DNA of 64,000 nucleotides from Microcoleus sp. EPA2 (GTDB taxonomy: Bacteria > Cyanobacteriota > Cyanobacteriia > Cyanobacteriales > Microcoleaceae), in assembly GCA_020882975.1 (NCBI GenBank), contig JAHRFD010000008.1:62001-126000 (forward strand), in the 5' to 3' direction. Below the pieces are notes generated by a model. The model did no database searches. It saw only the letters and a program-made list of their open reading frames with translations, and had not been told where the DNA came from. Below, in pieces: positions 26,672 to 35,094 of this stretch (position 1 is the stretch's first letter; the number at the start of each line of letters is the position of its first letter). Both the position numbers and the translations under genes were made by a program.

Positions 26672-26846
26672 CAGCAAACTCCCCATTTGGTAAAATTTGG
26701 AACTCAAGCTCTTCATCGTAGCCAGCCAATATGTATACGTTATGAGTGCGATCGTCCACACAAATAAGATGGATGGGCTGAAGCATTGTATAGGTCAATT
26801 GATAACAGATGCGATATAAACTCTCTAGCTGCGCATTAGTAGGCAT
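26658..26846 (-). CDS. DUF6888-like small protein
   Basis: A 62-residue acidic protein (MPTNAQLESLYRICYQLTYT, then IHLICVDDRTHNVYILAGYDEELEFQILPNG). It is the partner of the overlapping DUF6887-like gene. The start MPTNAQ is preferred over an ATG six codons upstream. The DDR and beta-strand end resemble other cyanobacterial small paired proteins of unknown function. Confidence 0.7.
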   Translation of the reverse strand: MPTNAQLESLYRICYQLTYTMLQPIHLICVDDRTHNVYILAGYDEELEFQILPNGEFADEPS

Positions 26847-26894
26847 TAGGGTTAAGCATTCCACCTAATACTTATATTAACCTATGACTCAAAT

Positions 26895-27941
26895 TCATGG
26901 TAACAAAACTAATTCCGCTGCTACAGGCAAATGATCGGACTCTGTTGCTTGTACAACCGAACTAGATTTCGCACCCCAATGCTTTGAATACCAAATATAA
27001 TCAATCCGACAAACAGGATAATTTAATTTCCAATTCAAGCTTTTAATCAAGAACTTAAGTTGCCAACCGTGAGGCCAGGTAAAACCAAACCCGAATCCCG
27101 ATTTTCTGAAAGCATCTTGCATGACTTTTTGCACATTGTGATAGTCTTGAGTTTCGTCTGTCATATTAAAATCACCCGCGACAATTACGGGCAAAGTTTC
27201 TGTCTGGACTCGTTCTACTAAATCTTGAATTTCGGGAGCGCGTTTGGCATATTTGTAAACAGGAATTCTGACTAAAGGCAATACTTTCGATTTCCGAAAC
27301 CAGGGCCCTGTGGTCTGCATATTATAAATGATTATTTCTTGTTGGTTGAAGTTAATAATTGCTCGCTGCTGTGTTTCTGGATGACCAGCTAAGTTCAATA
27401 TTTCGCTAGATACAATTGGATATTTACTGAGAATTCCTACTGGGGGAATGCCAATTTGATAGGGGTAGTCTGCTTTTAACCAGGTGAAAGCTCTTTCGAT
27501 ATGCTTCTCGACGATTTCTTGTAGAAATATAATGTCAGGTTTTTCGCTTTCAATTAATTTAATTAAAGTTGGCGATTGTGTGGTATACCAACCGAGGTTA
27601 TGGGATAAAATTTTGAGACCGGGCTGCGAATTTGTGATGTTGACTCGTGTGGGAGAAAAGTATTTGACGTGCAGCCAACTTATGAGGATAATACAGGCGA
27701 TCGCCGAAATTATCGTAAACCATCTTTTTTTGATAATTGAGAATCCGATGATGGGAAGCAGGAAAGTTGGGAAAAAAATCAAGGGTATAAAAGTGCTAAT
27801 CAAGGCTATAACCCACAGCCGATCCCAAAATATTAGTTTGAGAATTAAATAGCCAATAATTAATGCTAGGTAGCTGTAGGCGAAAATCTTGGCAGATTGC
27901 TTGAAGCATCTGTTGATGATATTTTCTGGTAGGTGATTCAT
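26895..27941 (-). CDS. Membrane-anchored endonuclease/exonuclease/phosphatase family protein
   Basis: A 348-residue protein. Two to three hydrophobic helices (about 18-95) precede an EEP-fold domain (about 105-345). Its catalytic elements are LKILSHNLGWY, PDIIFLQEIVE (metal Glu), VIVAGDFNMTDETQDYH and the terminal ATESDHLPVAAELVL (Asp-His). The domain probably faces the periplasm and hydrolyses a phosphodiester or phosphomonoester; the substrate is unknown. It is the last gene of the minus-strand Dnd-associated block, 10 bp after dnd_assoc_4, so it may be co-transcribed with it. Confidence 0.87.
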   Translation of the reverse strand: MNHLPENIINRCFKQSAKIFAYSYLALIIGYLILKLIFWDRLWVIALISTFIPLIFFPTFLLPIIGFSIIKKRWFTIISAIACIILISWLHVKYFSPTRVNITNSQPGLKILSHNLGWYTTQSPTLIKLIESEKPDIIFLQEIVEKHIERAFTWLKADYPYQIGIPPVGILSKYPIVSSEILNLAGHPETQQRAIINFNQQEIIIYNMQTTGPWFRKSKVLPLVRIPVYKYAKRAPEIQDLVERVQTETLPVIVAGDFNMTDETQDYHNVQKVMQDAFRKSGFGFGFTWPHGWQLKFLIKSLNWKLNYPVCRIDYIWYSKHWGAKSSSVVQATESDHLPVAAELVLLP

Positions 27942-27951
27942 TGAAAAGCTA

Positions 27952-28428
27952 TTAGAATAAGAACTTGCTTAAATCGAATTCTTCATTTGACCGATGTTGA
28001 TTATCTTTTTCCGTGATTAAAAATAACAACAGTCTGTCTGTATAATCCGCCACACCCCGAAACTCTTCTCGCAATATTTCCAGCCCGCCGTTAGCATATT
28101 CTTCAAAAATTTGCAAGCGTTGTGCTTCCAATTCTCCATCTAGATGGGAGAGAATTTGAGGATTTTTAGTTTCGGCGATCGCAATTAACTTAATCACCAT
28201 ATCGTAACCCCTAGACACAAAAATATCAACATCGATCGCCCCCGGTTCTCGTTTAGAAATTTCCCCCAAACGTAAACGTTTTTTCCGCTTATTTCCCAAG
28301 GATGCAGCAAAGGCAATGACATCGGCGTAAGTCTGGAAAGGACCAGTGTTGTTATCAGATAAAGTCAAAGATTTGACTAACTCCGCTTTATCTTTAGCAA
28401 TTCTAATTTTGTTAGCAGCCATTGCCAT
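27952..28428 (-). CDS. DNA phosphorothioation-associated protein 4
   Basis: A 158-residue protein matching the Dnd-associated protein 4 family as I recall it. It begins IRIAKDKAELVKSLTLSDNNTGPF with QTYADVIAFAASLG. The centre has ISKREPGAIDVDIFVSRGYD, and it ends in an EEFDLSKFLF tail. The family co-occurs with dnd genes, but its biochemical role is not known. It lies 80 bp after the NTP-pyrophosphohydrolase gene on the same strand. Confidence 0.8.
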   Translation of the reverse strand: MAMAANKIRIAKDKAELVKSLTLSDNNTGPFQTYADVIAFAASLGNKRKKRLRLGEISKREPGAIDVDIFVSRGYDMVIKLIAIAETKNPQILSHLDGELEAQRLQIFEEYANGGLEILREEFRGVADYTDRLLLFLITEKDNQHRSNEEFDLSKFLF

Positions 28429-28507
28429 AATATCTAGTTTATAAGTATTATATATGTTGGCAAAAGCACTACTGAAATTTTAATGATAAATTTAGTGTTC
28501 AAATTAC

Positions 28508-28837
28508 TCACAATGTCCGCAACAACATGATTTTTTGTGCAAAACCGCCTCTTTCTTCCCGGCGCTTGACTTGTGCTTTCAAAATGCGATCGCCCGAAAT
28601 GCCACTACTCGCCATCAGCGCATCGATCACCTCATACAAATCAGCCAATTCCGCCACCAAATCTTCCCCCTCAGCCTCCGCCACTTCCCCAGCTTCTTCC
28701 ATCAATTTTTGCCGCAAAGCTTGACAGTATTCGGCATCGGACAAAACAGTAACTTCGCATTCAATACCATTTTCTCGAATAATTTCAGGAATGCGATCGC
28801 GCACCAACTTATGATACTCTTTCCCCACCTCTAACAC
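28508..28837 (-). CDS. MazG-like/phosphoribosyl-ATP pyrophosphohydrolase-like protein
   Basis: A 109-residue all-alpha NTP pyrophosphohydrolase. The N-terminal YHKLVRDRIPEIIRENG is a hallmark. The metal-binding helix pair is KLMEEAGEVAEAEGEDLVAELADLYEVIDAL (E-x3-E then E-x2-D pattern). The KRREERGGF end is typical. It would hydrolyse a nucleoside triphosphate. It lies four bases after the Uma2 gene in the dndD operon. Small MazG-like enzymes occur in several defence loci, so a nucleotide-depleting or sanitising role here is plausible but unproven. Confidence 0.88.
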   Translation of the reverse strand: MLEVGKEYHKLVRDRIPEIIRENGIECEVTVLSDAEYCQALRQKLMEEAGEVAEAEGEDLVAELADLYEVIDALMASSGISGDRILKAQVKRREERGGFAQKIMLLRTL

Positions 28838-28841
28838 TCCT

Positions 28842-29498
28842 TTAACCTTGACTAAAAGTTTGAATCAACCAGCGATTAATTTCTCCATCATCTTGAGTTT
28901 GACTCCGATTCAAAGCTTCCTCAACTAACGCGATTTCTAGCCCAGGTAAAACCCGCGACTGTTGAATCCTGCCACTACCTCCGCCATTAATTGCAAAGGC
29001 AAACACCTCCCGCGTGTTTGCACATTCAACCCAATATTCGCTAATTCCTGCGTCTTCATAAAGCAATCGCTTGTTACCCAAATCATCACTAAAAGAAGAT
29101 GCGCCAATTTCTATTACCAAATTAGGCGGATCGTATTCATTCAAATTAACAGGTGAATTACTGTCATTAGGAGGAACCCTCAAATCCGAACCGATGTAGT
29201 AAGCTAGATCGGGTTGAAACTCACGAATACCTACTTTGCGGAAACTGGCATTAGCAAATTGAACTACTCGGATATTTCTCAATGCAGCAAACAGAATAAC
29301 TACATACGGGATAATTGAATTATGACGCGCGTGCAATGGCCCTACTGGTGACATTTCTATCCTCATTTGTTCTCGATCGTAATAAAAATTGCCTTTTTCC
29401 CAAGCTGAATCCTCAGCGAATGCTAGAAACTCTCCCCATGTCGCTTTCACCCAAATATCGGTTTCCAAAACCTGTGTAATTCCCGAATTAAAAGCCAT
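28842..29498 (-). CDS. Uma2 family nuclease-like protein in the dndD operon
   Basis: A 218-residue Uma2/DUF820 protein. The PD-(D/E)XK-like core includes EFQPDLAYYIGSD, YDPPNLVIEIGASSFSDDLGNKRLLYE and ISEYWVECANTREV. Its start overlaps the dndD stop by 11 bases, so the two should be translationally coupled. Uma2 genes usually stand alone; integration in a Dnd-type operon could mean a nuclease function for defence, or simple opportunistic insertion. Confidence 0.88.
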   Translation of the reverse strand: MAFNSGITQVLETDIWVKATWGEFLAFAEDSAWEKGNFYYDREQMRIEMSPVGPLHARHNSIIPYVVILFAALRNIRVVQFANASFRKVGIREFQPDLAYYIGSDLRVPPNDSNSPVNLNEYDPPNLVIEIGASSFSDDLGNKRLLYEDAGISEYWVECANTREVFAFAINGGGSGRIQQSRVLPGLEIALVEEALNRSQTQDDGEINRWLIQTFSQG

Positions 29499-31554
29499 AA
29501 TCCACCTCTAAAATTTCCGTATATTCAAACTCATTGGGACAGTGCCTAACTAAAGGATAGCGCATCCCGCCCAATTCGATCGCATCTTCTTCACAATCAG
29601 CTTTCGGAGAATTGTATACAAGTACATATTCTCTACCGATGCAGCCTTCCATCTCTTGGGCTACTTCCCCCCGCCACTGAGTTTTAGTTACTAAAACTAT
29701 TAATTGATTTGCTAATTTCGGCAACTTATTCGCAATTTGTTTCCGATAAATTTCGTCCAAACTACCAAAGGGAGAATCCATAACAATGGGAAATGTACTG
29801 CTATCGGGGCCCATCAAAGTATTTTTTTGACTCCACTCCCGCACCCCTTCAATAATTCCCCCAATAAACGACAAACTGAGAATTTGATTTTCCCCAGTAG
29901 AAGCAGCAACCAAAGCTGATTTTCCCGAAGTGTTTTCTACTAATGTCAATTCGTATTTATCGCTTAACTTTGGAATATAAGGAGTAAAAGAAATTTGACT
30001 AAAAATATCTTGAATTCGGTTTTCTAGCTGAGAACAAAACTGCTTTTCCAAGCGCGATCGCACTTCAGTTAGGCGATCGATCGCATCCTGAGTAGCAGCA
30101 ATCCGCCGCTGAGCCAAAATTTGCCTTTCCTCATTCATTTGCTGCTTATCAATTTGCTTATTTAAAATCGCCATCTGCGCCCTCGCACTCTCAATTTGCT
30201 GCTGGTTAAAGCCAGTTTCTCGGTGCAAATCGCCAATGGCAATTTCAATTTCATCCAAACGCTTTTGCAAGCCACTGACATCGGTGTCAGGATAATTTCG
30301 CAGCTTGTTGTGAATATCATCTAACTGATTTTCTACCCTAGAAAGTTCGCTTCTGCTAGCCTTAATATTAGCTTGATGGTCATCAATTTCTTCCCAAAAA
30401 TCAGCAATTTGTTTGTCTATTTCATTGACGCGATCGCTAATCCGAATCGTAGTTTCTTCCACATCACCAACCCCCGCTTTATCCATCCAACCGCTCACCT
30501 CTGCATGAGCTTCCGAACCCTCGATTAATGGCGCACCACAGATGCACCTTTCCCTCGCTAATAACTCTGACAGAAACGGCTGCTGAATCCCCGACAGCAA
30601 CTCACCTTTTTTGCGCAAACCTCCAACAATTGCTTGAAAATCCCCCGCCGCTTCCGATAAAAACGCCACATAACCCCGCACAGAAATCGAGCGTTTAATA
30701 GCATCTAAACACCTGCTAATCTGTTGTTTCAGCAAAGCTTTCTGCATTTCCAATTCATCTCGCAGCCTTTGCATTTCTCCAGCACCGCTGAGTTCCAGCA
30801 AATTCCCGCTAATGGCTCTTTTTAACTCGCCTTGACTTGCCAACTCCCCCTCAATTTCGACTTGACGATTGGTAAGTTTTTCAATTTCTAATTCGCATTT
30901 ATCTTTATCATTTAATATTTTTTTGCTTTCGGCATTGCCAACTATTTTTAAATCTGTTTCTAAAGACTTTTTGGCATCTCCTAAATGCCGAATCGAACGA
31001 TTCAACACTTCTACACCCAGCAACTCCTTAGTAGCTTCAGCAATTTCTGCCTTGTTGTCTTGTCGGACAATTTGTTCGATTCTTTCTCCATCAAAAAAGA
31101 AATATTGATGCAAACTTTCCGGCAAAATCCGTCCGATAATATCCTCAGCGTGCTGCGCCGTCGGCATCCAGCGCCCGTCATCTTTGGCTACAGTCAGCGA
31201 CAATTCGCTGTCGCTAAGTTCAACCGAGTTCTCACTTTTGTAAGCGCGACAAATACGACGGGCTTTGTAGCGGGTGCTGTCATGTTCAAACACAATTTCT
31301 GCCCAGCAAGATACTTTTTTCCCTATTTCTGCCTCAGCTAGAGCGCGCTTGTTTACTAATTGCTCTTTCGCAGCAAAGGCCGCGCTAAATTTTTCGTAAA
31401 GTACCCAGGTAAACGCATTCATCAAAGCAGTTTTTCCCGATCCATTATTGCCGTGAATCACGGTAGTATTTTGCTTACCACCAGCCAGCTTAATTTCGGG
31501 ACTTTTGCCATAAAACTGGCGAAAATTGCACAAAACAAGGGAAATTAACTTCAT
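29488..31554 (-). CDS. dndD: DndD-like SMC-type ATPase
   Basis: A 688-residue protein. The ABC-type ATPase head is split by coiled coils. Walker A GNNGSGKT is at 35-42 and the YFFFDGERIE motif is near 151. Coiled coils (about 185-290 and 365-510) flank a Cys-x-Cys hook (CICGAP, 337-342). The signature STGENQILSLSFI (552-564) and Walker B FPIVMDSPFGSLD (588-600) follow. DndD supplies ATPase activity for DNA phosphorothioate modification. dndB, dndC and dndE are absent nearby, so a related RecF/SbcC-type defence ATPase is an alternative. It overlaps the upstream small gene by four bases. Confidence 0.82.
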   Translation of the reverse strand: MKLISLVLCNFRQFYGKSPEIKLAGGKQNTTVIHGNNGSGKTALMNAFTWVLYEKFSAAFAAKEQLVNKRALAEAEIGKKVSCWAEIVFEHDSTRYKARRICRAYKSENSVELSDSELSLTVAKDDGRWMPTAQHAEDIIGRILPESLHQYFFFDGERIEQIVRQDNKAEIAEATKELLGVEVLNRSIRHLGDAKKSLETDLKIVGNAESKKILNDKDKCELEIEKLTNRQVEIEGELASQGELKRAISGNLLELSGAGEMQRLRDELEMQKALLKQQISRCLDAIKRSISVRGYVAFLSEAAGDFQAIVGGLRKKGELLSGIQQPFLSELLARERCICGAPLIEGSEAHAEVSGWMDKAGVGDVEETTIRISDRVNEIDKQIADFWEEIDDHQANIKASRSELSRVENQLDDIHNKLRNYPDTDVSGLQKRLDEIEIAIGDLHRETGFNQQQIESARAQMAILNKQIDKQQMNEERQILAQRRIAATQDAIDRLTEVRSRLEKQFCSQLENRIQDIFSQISFTPYIPKLSDKYELTLVENTSGKSALVAASTGENQILSLSFIGGIIEGVREWSQKNTLMGPDSSTFPIVMDSPFGSLDEIYRKQIANKLPKLANQLIVLVTKTQWRGEVAQEMEGCIGREYVLVYNSPKADCEEDAIELGGMRYPLVRHCPNEFEYTEILEVDYGF

Positions 31555-31835
31555 ATAACCGCTTCCTTAATTATTTTCAAAATGTCATCGCTGATATAGC
31601 GAGGAGATTTCATGTATAGCTTATCTTTCTCAATTTCCAATACCCGCTCAATAATTTGCCGCACTTCCGGCGGCGCGCTAATAATCGGTTTTTGTACGTC
31701 GCTGAGATCGTTTTCTATTTGATAAGGAGAGCGCTTTTCGGCTAATATTTCTGTTGATATTGTCGGAGTCTGGCTGTTTCCATATTTATATGTACTGCTC
31801 TGATTTTCTATCCAACTTTCTCTCAAATTTTCCAT
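31551..31835 (-). CDS. Hypothetical protein coupled to dndD
   Basis: A 94-residue protein with no family recognised. It has a polar N-terminal half (MENLRESWIENQSSTYKYGN) and a C-terminal helical half (PPEVRQIIERVLEIEKDKLY), ending SDDILKIIKEAVI. The ATG at 31835 follows GAGG by ten bases and is preferred to a longer start. The stop overlaps the dndD ATG (ATGA), implying coupled translation and perhaps a complex with DndD. It has not been assigned to a known Dnd accessory family. Confidence 0.7.
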   Translation of the reverse strand: MENLRESWIENQSSTYKYGNSQTPTISTEILAEKRSPYQIENDLSDVQKPIISAPPEVRQIIERVLEIEKDKLYMKSPRYISDDILKIIKEAVI

Positions 31836-32017
31836 CAAATTAAACCTCAAATTTTTCCCGATTCTTAAAAAAATCACTCCAGGGGTGCTTAAAATAATTA
31901 TTTTATCAGTAAAATCACTTAAATCAAGGTAAGAACCGAAGGGCTAAACAGTATACTGTACAAGCATTGTTCGCCTCTATCTTGTAATTATTAACATAAA
32001 CCAAACCCTAATAAATG

Positions 32018-33409
32018 TCAAATATCTAACAAACCATACCGCTTCTGAAGTTGTAGCAATTTCACCCTAGCTTCCCCAGCATTGTCAGCCAAATCGGCAA
32101 ATTCTAAGAACCGCTTTAACTCCTTTCTGAGCAAATTGCGTTCGACTTCTAAAGTTTCTCTACCTAAATCGGGAGGCAAAACTATCATGTCAAATAAAGT
32201 TGCTCTTTCCTTTCCCGGATGCGGCCGCAAAATTCGCCCGCGACGCTGAATAAACTGGCGCGGGTTGCTGCTGCTGGCTAAAATTACGGCATTACGAATT
32301 GCTGGAATGTCAACCCCTTCATCTAAACACCGAATTGCTACCAAACCTTGCAATTCTCCGGTTTCAAATTGTCGCCGCAATCGTTCTCTTTCTGCTAAAG
32401 GTGTGGCGGCAGTATAAGTGTTAACTCGGTAGCCTAATTCTGCACCGAGTAACTTCGTGGTTTCTGTTAGTTGGCGGTTGTTATGTTTGCGCGTTGCCCC
32501 TTCCATCGCACCGTCGCCACAGTAGAATAAAGTGTGTGCAGTATCGAGACGGTGAATCATTAATTCTCGCAAAGCTATTAACTTATTACCAGCCGCTCCA
32601 ATTAACCTTGCTCTCTGCATTAATAAAGTTGTTAAAGCATCGTTTACTTCTACTTTTTCATCTCCAGAAAGTACCCAGCCAATTTTTTTAGTTAAGTAGG
32701 AATATTTGCGACTTTCGGTGGCGGTTAGTTCTACTAAAATGGGATAGTATAGATAATGTACTAATGCTTTTTGGCGGATGGCATCTCGCAAGGTGAGCTC
32801 CGGCTGCAAAACAGGACCGAAATAATCTAAAATAGCTTCGGTTCCCTGTTCGTCAAAATATCTTTCTGGGGTGGCGGAAAGGGCGAGGCGTAGCCCAATA
32901 TTCCGGGGTAAACTTTGTCCTAAACGGGGCGCACCCAAGTTGTGAACTTCGTCTCCAATAATTAGGGTTTTTTCTGGGAAATAGCGCAGTTGAGATTGCA
33001 AGCTATCGGACATTAATGTGGCGTTAGTAGTGATTATTGTCAAAAATAGCCGATCGCCCGATCGCACTTCATACAAAGCCTTACTTAATTGATTTTGCCA
33101 ACTGCGGCCTTCTTCAAAAGCCAAAATAGGTTTTAAACCAAATTTTTCCGATTCGCGCCCCCACTGACTCACTAGGTGGCAATAGGGGCAAATTACCAGG
33201 AGGACTTCCAGGTTAATTTTTTGGTATAATTCAGTGGCGATCGCCAGTGCAGTAATCGTCTTACCGCTACCCGTCGCCATTTTCAGCGTACCACGCCCCT
33301 GATTAGCAAACCAATTAGCCACCGCAACTCGCTGATATGGCCGCAATTGTAGCGATGGCGGCATTTTCGGAAACCCGAATTGGGGATTATTGGCGATCGA
33401 TAGATTCAC
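32018..33409 (-). CDS. DNA phosphorothioation system restriction-type SF2 helicase
   Basis: A 463-residue superfamily 2 helicase matching the Dnd-linked restriction family as I recall it. Motif I is MATGSGKT (44-51), preceded by the Q-type LRPYQRVAVANW. Motif II is GDEVH (about 152) and motif III is LALSATP. Motifs V-VI include AIRCLDEGVDIPAI and QFIQRRGRILRP. No nuclease domain is visible, so cleavage would need a partner. It lies 182 bp upstream of the coupled small gene and dndD, same strand. RecG- or XPB-like helicases are an alternative. Confidence 0.82.
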   Translation of the reverse strand: MNLSIANNPQFGFPKMPPSLQLRPYQRVAVANWFANQGRGTLKMATGSGKTITALAIATELYQKINLEVLLVICPYCHLVSQWGRESEKFGLKPILAFEEGRSWQNQLSKALYEVRSGDRLFLTIITTNATLMSDSLQSQLRYFPEKTLIIGDEVHNLGAPRLGQSLPRNIGLRLALSATPERYFDEQGTEAILDYFGPVLQPELTLRDAIRQKALVHYLYYPILVELTATESRKYSYLTKKIGWVLSGDEKVEVNDALTTLLMQRARLIGAAGNKLIALRELMIHRLDTAHTLFYCGDGAMEGATRKHNNRQLTETTKLLGAELGYRVNTYTAATPLAERERLRRQFETGELQGLVAIRCLDEGVDIPAIRNAVILASSSNPRQFIQRRGRILRPHPGKERATLFDMIVLPPDLGRETLEVERNLLRKELKRFLEFADLADNAGEARVKLLQLQKRYGLLDI

Positions 33410-33501
33410 TTTTAAATACAGTTAGATGCAATATTATCCTGATTCAACCGTAACTAATTTCTCATTAAAACTTTAACATATCGAAAACCCCTCAAAAACT
33501 C

Positions 33502-33945
33502 TTAAAAATTGCGATCGCCGTCAGATTCCCAATCTGGACAACTTTCTGATTCCACACCAGTAGGGTGCATCGCACAAACCAACAAATTTCCCCCATAAAC
33601 TTGACCGTGATAGTTTCGACAACCGCGACAAGCCTGCTGTTGTATAGGGGAAGGGTCTACATAAGTCACAAAAGAAGAATCTATCTCATCAAAATCCTGC
33701 TCGAATTCGCGGTAAACCTCAATAATCGGTTCTATTAATTCATTGAAATAGCCGTCTAACTCATTGAAATAACCATCTATCTCATTAATCAGACTATTCT
33801 GTACTTGTTCTGTAAACTCTTCCGAAATCTTGGTCAATACCTCCAGCATTTCAGCAAAATCTTCGTTCATATCCGTGAAAAAATGCTCTACTTCAGACGC
33901 AGCATTTTCGATTACTTCAAAAAAACCTTTTGACCAATCTTCCAT
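33502..33945 (-). CDS. Conserved cyanobacterial protein with C-terminal cysteine motif
   Basis: A 147-residue acidic protein. The first 95 residues are helical and repetitive (VQNSLINEIDGYFNELDGYF). The end carries CRGCRNYHGQVYGGNLLVCA, then MHPTGVESESCPDWE. Four cysteines (C-x2-C...C...C) with a His look like a metal-binding knuckle. Similar tails end many cyanobacterial proteins of unknown function. It lies just upstream of the helicase on the same strand, but 92 bp away, and may be independent. Confidence 0.72.
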   Translation of the reverse strand: MEDWSKGFFEVIENAASEVEHFFTDMNEDFAEMLEVLTKISEEFTEQVQNSLINEIDGYFNELDGYFNELIEPIIEVYREFEQDFDEIDSSFVTYVDPSPIQQQACRGCRNYHGQVYGGNLLVCAMHPTGVESESCPDWESDGDRNF

Positions 33946-34121
33946 GAATTTGTAAGGTTACTTCAGTTTGTAGTGAGGACTTTAGTCCTTGGAAAGAATT
34001 AGATGGTGAGTTACACAGCACTGACGCAAAAACTGCAAAGTGGTGATACCCTATTCACAATTCTATTACCTCTTGCCTCAGATCCGTCCACATTTGATTT
34101 GAGATTATGGGGTAGATATTC

Positions 34122-34159
34122 AAAAAGGGAACTCAAGAGCTTGACTCTAAGTTCCCTTT
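34122..34159 (-). terminator. Terminator of the phasin-like gene
   Basis: AAAGGGAACT pairs with AGTTCCCTTT, with further pairing inside the loop, and a T-run follows on the minus strand, 28 bases after the stop codon. Confidence 0.75.
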
Positions 34160-34186
34160 ATGATTTGATATCGCACTGTTTGCGGT

Positions 34187-34567
34187 TTAATCTCGCTTCA
34201 GCCGTCGCAATTCGTCTTGTAAATTCTGTACCTGTTCCCGCAGCTTGTCCACGCCGTCAACTTCTTTAGCATCTTTTGCCGAAGCGTCTTCTTCAGAAAC
34301 AATTTCAATCCGTCGCGGTTCCGCCGTGTTTTTATTCCCCGCCGGTTCCACTGACTGGGGCTGCTGCTGAGCCTGTTGCACCATATCATCAACAAAGCGA
34401 CGAGCTTCTTCCGTGGACATCTCGCCCCGCTTCACCAATTCTTCCGAGAGCTTTTCAGCTTCAGCGCGCAACTCATTTAGCTTGCTACCTGCTTTTTCGC
34501 CAGCGTAGGAAGCTAGCCCAACGCCTAGGTAAACTGCTTTTTGTAAAATATCTCCAAAACCAGGCAT
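34187..34567 (-). CDS. Phasin family / polyhydroxyalkanoate granule-associated-like protein
   Basis: A 126-residue protein. The N-terminal PGFGDILQKAVYLGVGLASYAGEKAG, with a helix of alternating charge (LNELRAEAEKLSEELVKRGEM), resembles cyanobacterial phasin-like proteins. The C-terminus is a coiled coil (VDKLREQVQNLQDELRRLKRD). It probably coats granules or acts as a small structural regulator. Confirmation would need phaC in the genome, which is not in this window. Confidence 0.72.
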   Translation of the reverse strand: MPGFGDILQKAVYLGVGLASYAGEKAGSKLNELRAEAEKLSEELVKRGEMSTEEARRFVDDMVQQAQQQPQSVEPAGNKNTAEPRRIEIVSEEDASAKDAKEVDGVDKLREQVQNLQDELRRLKRD

Positions 34568-34592
34568 AGAAGCTACACCTCAAAAAACTGGG

Positions 34593-34688
34593 TGAACCGG
34601 ATACCACGCCTATCACAAGCATCCCGTGTTGCTGCTACCTTCCGGTCCTGACAAGATTTGGGCGTTGTAATCGCGTGGGTCCAGTTCA
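34593..34688 (-). ncRNA. ffs: Signal recognition particle RNA (4.5S, small bacterial type)
   Basis: On the minus strand the conserved apical loop GTCAGGACCGGAAGGTAGCAGC is present (GTCAGG, GGAAGG and AGCAGC elements). Long flanking arms pair (GGACCCACGC with GCGTGG), closing a roughly 96-nt hairpin. The RNA binds Ffh and targets ribosomes to the membrane. The exact ends are estimated from pairing. Confidence 0.93.
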
Positions 34689-34710
34689 TTTATGAGTATA
34701 ACACAGTTAT

Positions 34711-34977
34711 TTATTCTTCAACCACACACCAGTGATAAATTTCATAACTAACGCAACCGTTCTTCACCAGGGGGTCTTGAGCGACGATCGCCTTTGCCTC
34801 ATCCATCGAACCGGCCTCAAACATCAACATACCACCGCCTCTCCTTGCCCAGTAGCCAGTTTTGGCTCGGTGTCCTTTTGAAATCAAGTCTCGGACATAA
34901 GCTCTGTGAGCGGGCACGTACTGGTCAAAGACGGGCTTTTCGACAATTCCTTGCTCAATTTTGACAAACCAAGGCAT
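34711..34977 (-). CDS. YciI family protein
   Basis: An 88-residue ferredoxin-like-fold protein. Signatures are MPWFVKIEQGIVEKPVF, the AHRAYVRDLISKGHRAKTGYW helix with the conserved His, MLMFEAGSMDEAKAIVAQDPLV, and the end CVSYEIYHWCVV. YciI proteins have a conserved His-Asp pair and an uncertain enzymatic role. The gene is next to the SRP RNA on the same strand. Confidence 0.9.
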   Translation of the reverse strand: MPWFVKIEQGIVEKPVFDQYVPAHRAYVRDLISKGHRAKTGYWARRGGGMLMFEAGSMDEAKAIVAQDPLVKNGCVSYEIYHWCVVEE

Positions 34978-35094
34978 TTTTTTATTTGGGATTTTTTATT
35001 TTCGATCTTAGATTGGGAATGAGTCAGCGGGCAAGTGGGCCATCACGTCACTGCTCTATGTTCCAGCATCCTTTCTTGAGTGCGATACTATCCT

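Noticed and set aside
30869-31341. Two plus-strand frames opposite dndD
   Set aside because: Antisense shadows; dndD shows all expected ATPase motifs.
34003-34269. 88-codon plus-strand frame between two minus-strand genes
   Set aside because: It spans the phasin gene's terminator and the end of the phasin gene in antisense; no family likeness.
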